Source: Ashinkailepas kermadecensis
Lineage: Eukaryota; Arthropoda; Thecostraca; Neolepadidae
DNA: 64,000 nucleotides
Direction of reading: 5' to 3'
Assembly: GCA_034440615.1 (NCBI GenBank)
Contig: JAOTOM010005094.1
Coordinates: forward strand, 708,001 to 772,000
Below the pieces are notes generated by a model that was not told the origin of the DNA, did no database searches, and worked only from the letters and a program-made list of their open reading frames with translations. This document shows, in pieces, positions 57,100 to 64,000 of the stretch. The first letter of the stretch is position 1, and every line of letters begins with the position of its first letter. A program made the translations under genes and the position numbers.

Positions 57100-58230
57100 G
57101 CCTATGCTTCAGAAACGATTAATGGCACGCAAGTTGAAATTCCCAATTATGCACCGCTTTTATACAGCGCCGTTATAGTGCAATTATGCGTATTTCGATT
57201 AGCCAGACGGACACCATCTAACGAGCTGGTTTTAATATATAGTTTCCGCACAATCTGCGCTCACCGCGCAACACATCCGCATTGTAAAGTACCTTATCAG
57301 GATAACGTCCTGAAGATTGCTCATTGGACTCATTTCCACCAAAGCAATGCCCATCGGAGTCGTTCTGGTGATGTGTGTTTACTGTGAATGGCTTCGGGAA
57401 CGCGTGGACCAGATTTCGCAACTGCGACATCGCTTGCGCCCGAGGCCGAGTTAAGGTACTTTCCCACTCAACGCACAACACATCGCAATGCACAACACAA
57501 TATTTGTTCTTAAGTATATCTAAAGTGATCAATCTGGTATTTTTGCGTCACTGAAACTGTTTTCAGCTAACTTGAGGTCAGTGTGTTATGGTATGTGCAA
57601 TAGATGCACAGCTGCATGACTTCCTTTTGGCTGATTTGCAAATATCACCCTCTTTTGCTTTTTAAGTCATCGAAACAGTAACAAAATGTTCCACCCAGCA
57701 CCACACGTAATTCACATTCGCAGTGAGATTTGTAGAAACAGTCACTTCAGGCCATCAAGTACCGCATGAAGCTCCACTCCAGTCTTATGGTTGAAGTGCA
57801 TATGTGGCGTGACCGTTGCATGATTTCGTTTGTTCGATAAACAAATGATAGCTCGTGGCGTAGTTCCCACAGGCTCGGAATGCGTGTCCCTAGGGTATGA
57901 TGTAAATAAATAGATACCGCTCACGGGCCACGCAACAGCTGGTGCAACATTGCGTCAAGGCAACTGTACCCTTGGTCACTTGTACTTGCTGAGAGATTCT
58001 TTCGACACACGTTGGGGGAGCATTGGTAACGATAGTTGACGTTATCTGACAGGAGGCAGCTGCTTTTCACCTTAATTGCAGAAGGGGATAAAGCAAGAAG
58101 ATATTTCATCCTGAGGGAACTTGCAGATACATTAGGGAGGCGGACATTTTCCAGCAATATAAGTGGAAATACGCGTAATTCCACGGAACCGAACCAAGCT
58201 GCACGCTAGACTTTGACTTACTCAATGTAA
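57100..58230. other. Intron 4 sequence, nothing recognised
   Basis: Ordinary intronic sequence; no repeat or coding segment supported. Confidence 0.5.
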
Positions 58231-58243
58231 TACAGCAGCTCAC

Positions 58244-58449
58244 CTCAGCCCATAAACGTCGGGAGCTGGTGTGATGATGACGTCAGCGTCGACATTCTTG
58301 TAGCCGTCGACGGGCAGTGTGAGGTTGACGACGGCCCTCCAGTGGTCCGGTGCCGGGGTGAGGGTACCGCGGGCCGCGACTTGCCAGTCGGTGCCGGGCC
58401 TGCGCTGGGTCATGCGCACCCCTCCCGAGTATGACTGTCGGACCGAGTA
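58244..58449 (-). CDS. Lipid transfer protein, exon 4
   Basis: 206 nt, phase 0 in and two bases out. Acceptor GTCGACAG, donor CTGAG/GTGAGC. The peptide begins YSVRQSYSGGVRMTQ, includes WRAVVNLTLPVDGY (an NLT sequon) and ends TPAPDVYGL. A second in-frame acceptor 15 bases inside would shorten it by five residues. The acceptor is repeated in each unit of the 64-bp array that follows on the right. Confidence 0.8.
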
Positions 58450-59975
58450 CTGTCGACACACGTCTAGTCAGTTCAGAGTAGTGTCGATACACACCCACTG
58501 TCAGTCCAGAGTACTGTCCACACACGTCTAGTCAGTTCAGAGTAGTGTCGATACACACCCACTGTCAGTCCAGAGTACTGTCCACACACGTCTAGTCAGT
58601 TCAGAGTAGTGTCGATACACACCCACTGTCAGTCCAGAGTACTGTCCACACACGTCTAGTCAGTTCAGAGTAGTGTCGATACACACCCACTGTCAGTCCA
58701 GAGTACTGTCCACACACGTCTAGTCAGTCCAGAGTAGTGTCGATACCACTTCATCCACGTCTAATCAGTCCAGAGTAGTGTCGATACACACCCACTGTCA
58801 GTCCAGAGTACTGTCCACACACGTCTAGTCAGTTCAGAGTAGTGTCGATACACACCCACAGTCGGTCCAGAGTACTGTCCACACACGTCTAGTCAGTTCA
58901 GAGTAGTGTCGATACACACCCACAGTCGGTCCAGAGTACTGTCCACACACGTCTAGTCAGTCCAGAGTAGTGTCGATACACACCCACTGTCAGTCCAGAG
59001 TACTGTCCACACACGTCTAGTCAGTTCAGAGTAGTGTCGATACACACCCACAGTCGGTCCAGAGTACTGTCCACACACGTCTAGTCAGTTCAGAGTGGTG
59101 CCGATACACACCCACAGTCGGTCCAGAGTACTGTCCACACACGTCTAATCAGTCCAGAGTAGTGTCGATACACACCCACTGTCAGTCCAGAGTACTATCC
59201 ACACACGTCTAGTCAGTTCAGAGTAGTGTCGATACACACCCACAGTCGGTCCAGAGTACTGTCCACACACGTCTAGTCAGTTCAGAGTAGTGTCGATACA
59301 CACCCACAGTCGGTCCAGAGTACTGTCCACACACGTCTAGTCAGTTCAGAGTAGTGTCGATACACACCCACTGTCAGTCCAGAGTACTGTCCACACACGT
59401 CTAGTCAGTTCAGAGTGGTGCCGATACACACCCACAGTCGGTCCAGAGTACTGTCCACACACGTCTAGTCAGTTCAGAGTGGTGCCGATACACACCCACA
59501 GTCGGTCCAGAGTACTGTCCACACACGTCTAATCAGTCCAGAGTAGTGTCGATACACACCCACTGTCAGTCCAGAGTACTGTCCACACACGTCTAGTCAG
59601 TCCAGAGTAGTGTCGATACACACCCACTGTCAGTCCAGAGTACTGTCCACACACGTCTAGTCAGTTCAGAGTGGTGCCGATACACACCCACAGTCGGTCC
59701 AGAGTACTGTCCACACACGTCTAATCAGTCCAGAGTAGTGTCGATACACACCCACAGTCGGTCCAGAGTACTGTCCACACGTCTAGTCAGTTCAGAGTAG
59801 TGTCGATACACACCCACAGTCGGTCCAGAGTACTGTCCACACACGTCTAGTCAGTTCAGAGTAGTGTCGATACACACCCACTGTCAGTCCAGAGTACTGT
59901 CCACACACGTCTAGTCAGTTCAGAATGGTGCCGATACACACCCACAGTCGGTCCAGAGTACTGCTGACGCATCCC
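58450..59975. repeat. 64-bp tandem repeat x about 24 carrying the exon 4 acceptor
   Basis: Units of GTCAGTTCAGAGTAGTGTCG, ATACACACCCACTGTCAGTC and CAGAGTACTGTCCACACACG. CCAGAGTACTGTCCACACA is a copy of the exon 4 start plus acceptor (ACCGAGTACTGTCGACACA at 58442). Confidence 0.95.
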
Positions 59976-60094
59976 CACAATCAGCCCATGGTAGTGCCGA
60001 CGCACCCACAGTCAGTCCAGTGTACCGTTGACACACACTCACAGTCGGTTCGGACTGCTGTTGACACACCTGGTCGGTCAGTCCGAAGTACTGC

Positions 60095-60145
60095 CGTCAC
60101 TCGCATTCACACACACGCACACACGCACACACACACACCTACACA

Positions 60146-60215
<70 letters not shown>

Positions 60216-60250
60216 CACACACACACATACACACACACACACACACAGGC
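60095..60250. repeat. CA microsatellite
   Basis: (CA)n with scattered CG and TA interruptions, following decayed units of the 64-bp array. Confidence 0.97.
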
Positions 60251-60254
60251 ACGT

Positions 60255-60720
60255 CCTTCACGAATTTGCACAAGCTTTGGACATTAAGGGACATGGTAAG
60301 CGGCTCCTGATATTCGCCCGAATAGTATGATGCTCGCACAATTCACCTTTCGCCGAGAACCTGGACCAGACTGCCACATTTTTCCCAAGAAGATTGCCTT
60401 AACCCGTCGGGCACTGGCGTGTTCTCCCATACACCAGACAATGGATGGGATTGTTTTAAATTCCCCACGTACTTACGGAAACAACTAATGGGTCTCAATG
60501 AAACTAAGTGCAACGGGTAGTCAGCCAAGGGGTATTTAGGTCACGCAATGTAATCTCGACACTATTTAGACCCTGAAAATTCGAAATAGACCATAAACGC
60601 AGCAATGTCGAAATAAGTTTAGCCAACATTGCACTTTTTATATTGACCTGACCTCAGGTCACTTAGCGGAGGTCAAGTTGATACGGAACTTCTCCTGATG
60701 CATGCATATCCTGTGGCCCC
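60255..60720. other. Intron 3 sequence, nothing recognised
   Basis: AT-rich and non-repetitive. Confidence 0.5.
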
Positions 60721-60785
60721 TACCATGTGGTCATCTCGGGCTCATCCGTTGGGCAGGGGGGGGGAGCAATGACACTGCCACTGAC

Positions 60786-61089
60786 GTTGGCGTCGACCGT
60801 GTAGACGCCGTCGCCCAGATGGACGGTGAGCACGCCGCGTCCCATAGTGGCCGCCCGGCTGAAGTGCACGTCGAGGCCCGTCCTGAGGTCGGTGGGAGCC
60901 GTGCGGTCGCGCCAGGCACCGCCGCCGGCCAGCAGCGAGGCGTTGAAGCCGGCCGGCCGCAGCTGGTAGTCGGCCACCACACGGTAGCGGCCCCAGCCGC
61001 TCAGCGCGTCCGGCGCCGACAGGTGCCAGGCGGCGCCCAGCTCTGACTTCAGCATGCCCGCCGGCGTCGGCACCGGCTCGTGGTACAGA
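60786..61089 (-). CDS. Lipid transfer protein, exon 3
   Basis: 304 nt, the longest exon found. It starts with one base completing Arg and runs LYHEPVPTPAGML, then SGWGRYRVVADYQLRP, then LGDGVYTVDAN. Acceptor CCGCCAG, donor AAC/GTCAGT. The frame stays open to 60724, but that longer end would leave two bases over, which does not fit exon 4; stopping at 60786 keeps the frame and excludes a C-homopolymer. The hydrophobic/polar alternation and one NAS sequon fit the beta-sheet region of lipid transfer proteins. Confidence 0.8.
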
Positions 61090-61502
61090 CTGGCGGCGGC
61101 AGCAGCTGTCAGTCGCCCTGTTCATGGCGGGCGGCGGCGCGGTTGAATAACTATCCCCATTGGAGAACGGTTGCCATCTATGACAAGCAAGCAGTGTTCA
61201 TTATGAAGCGTGGATTCGTACGATGCAGAGGGTCAACACACATGTTGGCAAAACTGGTCATGGCGATCATCGCATAAAATCATCATCGCCGATTTTAAAC
61301 ATGCGCATCGCTGTTGGCCTCGTAGGTGACCATAATTATCCACAGTTTTGCACATGAAGAGAACCAACACCAAATTATTGGTATCTAATTTCGGCGAACC
61401 GCTGAAACTAGCCTGCATAATCCGATGACAAGGCTAACGTCACACAGACTGGTCGGGGCCGTCTAGTCACGGCGTTATCCCAGGTTTGTATCGTGAACTG
61501 AC

Positions 61503-61661
61503 CGAACGGCACGATGCATAACCGCGCTGCCAATCTTCAGTTTGCCTTCAGTGCTGAGGTGGAACTGTCGCCAGCTTAGCAGCATCACACGGGATCCCGT
61601 CTCTACAAACAACTTGGGGTGGCGCAGTTTGACGCTGACCTGTCGTCCCTCCTGTCCCACC
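61503..61661 (-). CDS. Lipid transfer protein, exon 2
   Basis: 159 nt, starts with one base completing Arg with exon 1 and ends with two bases. Acceptor TGTTGCAG, donor CG/GTCAGT. The peptide begins VGQEGRQVSVKLRHPKLF and ends KLKIGSAVMHRAV, a beta-rich pattern. The reading frame stays open rightward into the first copies of the 34-bp array whose units carry the same acceptor, so the exact 5' edge could vary in transcripts. Confidence 0.8.
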
Positions 61662-62510
61662 CTGCAACAGTTGGATATCGTCAGATCTCTCCCACTCTGC
61701 GACAGTGGGATAGCGTCAGATCTCTCCCACCCTGCGACAGTTGAATATCGTGAGATCTCTCCCACCCTGCGACAGTAGGCTCGCGTCAGATCTCTCCCAC
61801 ACTGTGACAGTATGATAGCGTCAGATCTCTCCCACCCTGCGACAGTAGGCTCGCGTCAGATCTCTCCCATACTGTGACAGTATGATAGCGTCAGATCTCT
61901 GCCACCCTGCGACAGTGTGATAGCGTCAGATCTCTCCCACACTGTGACAGTAGGATAGCGTCAGATCTCGCCCACCCTGCGACAGTTGAATATCGTGGGA
62001 TCTCTCCCACCCTGCGACAGTGGGATAGCGTCAGATCTCTCCCACCCTGCGACAGTGGAATATCATCAGGTCTCTTCCACCCTGCGACAATGGGGTAACG
62101 TCATATCTAGTCCACCCTGTGACAGTAGGATAGCGTCAGATCTCTCCCACCCTGCGACAGTAGGCTCGCGTCAGATATCTCCAACACTGTGACAGCAGGA
62201 TAGCGTCAGATCTCTCCCACCCTGCAACAGTTGAATATCGTGAGATCTCTCCCACCCTGCGACAGTGGGATAGCGTCAGATCTCTCCCACCCTGCGACAG
62301 TGGAATATCGTGAGATCTCTCCCACCCTGCGACAGTAGGATAGCGTCAGATCTCTCCCACCCTGCGACAGTAGGTTCGCGTCAGATCTCTCCCACACTGT
62401 GACAGTAGGATAGCGTCAGATCTCGCCCACCCTGCGACAGTTGAATATCGTGAGATCTCTCCCACACTGTGACAGTGAGATAGTGTCAGGTATGTTCTAT
62501 GCTGCGACGG
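61662..62510. repeat. 34-bp tandem repeat x about 25 carrying the exon 2 acceptor
   Basis: Units of GATCTCTCCCACCCTGCGAC then AGTGGGATAGCGTCA. CCCACCCTGCGACAG is the reverse of the exon 2 acceptor and first bases (CCCACCCTGCAACAG at 61656). Confidence 0.95.
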
Positions 62511-62574
62511 TGGGCTTACGCTAGCCACAGGTCACCTCACTCGATCCTGCGACTGCGAACTGTCAAGACTTAGC

Positions 62575-62665
62575 AGAGTAAGTAATGAGTCTGAACTATT
62601 GACACTTCATTAATGAGTTTGAACTATTAACACTTTATTAATGAGTTTGAACTATTAACAACCAT
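62575..62665. repeat. ~28-bp repeat x 3
   Basis: TTAATGAGTTTGAACTATTA repeated with CACTT linkers. Confidence 0.85.
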
Positions 62666-62669
62666 CTCT

Positions 62670-63395
62670 ACTACGCCGTTGTCCAATAAATCATGCAAAT
62701 ATAAACAGCTTGTGCCTCCTCCAATAATGAGAACAAAGCGGCATGCTAACTTTTGATTCATACGTTACGTGCGCTTTGAAAGCTATGAAATTTTGAAGGT
62801 GTGGCGGAAGGTTTTTGCAGCTTTAAAGGCGCCATGGCAGCTGAAATTGCTTGCTATGAATTAACCTATTGAAATTCGTTTGCTCTAAAGAGGTAAAACG
62901 GATTTCCAAGCATAGTCCAAAGCAAGGACTTTACTTTTAGCATGGGCTCTTATGCTGGAAATGCATTTTACGCGTCAACAGTATCACACAAAGAGGACAG
63001 CTAGTTCTGCTTCAAGATGACGAGTTGGAGATGTAACAGATCCTCCAGCTCTCCTGGTGCTACTGTTACCGAACTGTTAACGAATATCGCTGGGGTATCT
63101 CAAAACCCTTGGCTATGTATTTTGATCACGCGACGAACACCTGACTATATCTGGCTACTAACACCTAGCTATATCTCGCGACTAACATCTAGCCATACTT
63201 CGCGACTAACACGTACATAACACGCCTTGAACGCTTTAACACGCCTACATAACACGCCTTGAAATTATATCATCGTATCAACGCTAAGGGCCACAGGAGA
63301 GTCGCTGGGTGCTCAGGAGGGTTAAAGTGCAGCTATGCAGACACGACAAGTGGAAGGATGGCCGTACATTGTCACCGATGGTCCAGCCGTGCATA
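62670..63395. other. Intron 1 sequence, nothing recognised
   Basis: AT-rich; contains a short decayed repeat (CGCGACTAACA-CTAGC) at 63130-63260. No gene seen. Confidence 0.5.
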
Positions 63396-63396
63396 C

Positions 63397-63539
63397 CTGT
63401 ACTCCATGTTGGCAGAGATATTGGCCAGCGGCTGGTGGGGCACTTCCAGCTCAAACTGGACACTATTCAATCCGGGCACCGCGTCCAGGGAGATGACAAA
63501 CGAGCCTGACATCTGAAGCCTCGAGTCACTGGAGACCGT
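63397..63539 (-). CDS. Lipid transfer protein, exon 1 of window
   Basis: The most 5' exon visible, 143 nt, 47 codons plus two bases (phase 0 in, 2 out). The acceptor is CCCACAG and the donor is ACAG/GTATGC. The peptide runs from TVSSDSRLQMSG through VPGLNSVQFELEVPHQPL to NISANMEY and looks like alternating beta strands; NIS is a possible glycosylation site. The first 30 bases of the exon and its acceptor are copied in the tandem array to its right (63545-63975), so an acceptor inside that array is possible but less likely. Upstream exons are outside the window. Confidence 0.78.
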
Positions 63540-63544
63540 CTGTG

Positions 63545-63975
63545 GGTCACAGGCATGCGTCACTCGATGTCGTCTGTAGACCACCAGCACACGTCACTGG
63601 AGGTCGTCTGCGGGTCACAGACACACGTCATTGGAGGTCGTCTGCGGGTCACCGACACACGTCACTGGAGGTCGTGGGCTGAGGTTGTCTGCGGGTCACC
63701 GAGACACATCACTGGAGGTGTGGGGTCCCGACACACGTCACTGGAGGTCGTCTGTAGGTCACCGACATACGTCACTGGAGGTTGTCTGCGGGTCACCGAG
63801 ACACATCACTGGAGGTCGTCTGCGGGTCACCGACACACGTCACTGGAGGTCGTCTGTAGGTCACCGACATACGTCACTGGAGGTTGTCTGCGGGTCACCA
63901 ACACACGTCACGAGAGATCGTGTGTAGCACCGACACACGTCACTGGAGATCGTATGTAGGTCACTGTAGGACACA
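63545..63975. repeat. ~34-bp tandem repeat x about 12 carrying the exon 1 acceptor
   Basis: Units of CACTGGAGGTCGTCTGCGGG then TCACCGACACACGT. TCACTGGAGACCGTCTGTGG at 63528 is the exon 1 edge itself, so every unit holds the acceptor plus about 15 exon bases. Confidence 0.93.
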
Positions 63976-64000
63976 CGTCACTGCCAAAGGTGATATGGCC

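Larger units (their letters stand above)
3652..63539 (-). other. Large lipid transfer protein gene (apolipophorin/apoB-like), 26 exons, partial
   Basis: Seen: 26 GC-rich open segments on the minus strand, each with AG before and GT after, whose codon phases fit at all 25 junctions (about 3,978 nt). The order is a beta-rich segment (exons 1-14), a helix-rich segment (exons 15-24), then the start of a VWD domain (exons 25-26). Known: secreted large lipid transfer proteins (apolipophorin, apoB-like and crustacean discoidal lipoproteins) carry lipid in haemolymph or blood, have an N-terminal lipid-transport module, long beta and helical lipid-binding regions, and often a C-terminal VWD domain. 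Inferred: this is the C-terminal third or so of such a protein; the N-terminus lies beyond base 64000. N-glycosylation sequons occur in exons 1, 3, 4, 5, 8, 10, 11 and 14, fitting a secreted protein. Introns run from about 0.2 to 17.9 kb and are full of minisatellites. The stop codon was not identified. The class is fairly sure; the exact member (apolipophorin, discoidal lipoprotein or other) is not. Confidence 0.78.

Noticed and set aside
60724..60785. Longer 3' end for exon 3 at an ATG/GTAGGG donor
   Set aside because: It leaves two extra bases that do not fit the phase of exon 4 and would code through a C-homopolymer.

Overview
This is a eukaryotic genomic window. It has spliced genes with GT..AG introns, GC-rich exons in AT-richer introns, tRNA-derived SINEs, a LINE 3' end, a MITE-like element and very many minisatellites. 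The main gene and its multi-exon layout point to an invertebrate. An arthropod, perhaps a crustacean, is my best guess, but nothing in the window fixes the taxon. There are no bacterial operons, rRNA genes or CRISPR arrays.

One gene occupies almost the whole minus strand. I rebuilt 26 consecutive internal exons between 63539 and 3652, about 3.98 kb of coding sequence or roughly 1,325 codons. Every exon has an AG acceptor and a GT donor, and the codon phase matches across all 25 junctions. The product looks like the C-terminal part of a large lipid transfer protein (apolipophorin / apoB / discoidal-lipoprotein type). Exons 1-14 encode a beta-rich segment with many N-glycosylation sequons, exons 15-24 a more helical segment, and exons 25-26 the first part of a von Willebrand factor type D (VWD) domain. 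The 5' part, with the lipid-transport N-terminal domain, lies beyond base 64000. The end of the VWD domain and the stop codon were not found with certainty; weak candidates lie in 1.2-3.3 kb.

A two-exon gene on the plus strand (11224-14442) is nested in the 17.9-kb intron between exons 24 and 25. It encodes a 183-residue protein with a signal peptide and a Cupin_5/DUF985-type domain. Its 3' end is followed by an AATAAA signal at 14874. Another possible plus-strand terminal exon lies at 24835-24935.

The rest is introns, filled by more than thirty tandem arrays with units of 11 to 176 bp, plus mobile-element remains. These include two copies of one SINE family (13.0 and 15.5 kb), another tRNA-like SINE (9.6 kb), a 338-bp MITE with about 57-bp terminal inverted repeats (13.5 kb), inverted transposase fragments (30.0-30.6 kb), a 524-bp-arm inverted repeat (42.6-43.7 kb) and a LINE 3' end with a TAAC-repeat tail (48.8-49.3 kb).

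The most striking pattern is that many minisatellites are built from a splice junction. At least ten exon edges in the two genes have an array touching the splice site whose unit contains a copy of that acceptor or donor and some adjoining exon sequence. In two cases (exons 9 and 18) the unit length is a multiple of three and the reading frame stays open through the array, so use of a duplicate acceptor would add in-frame repeats to the protein. The long open frames on both strands inside arrays are otherwise treated as artefacts.
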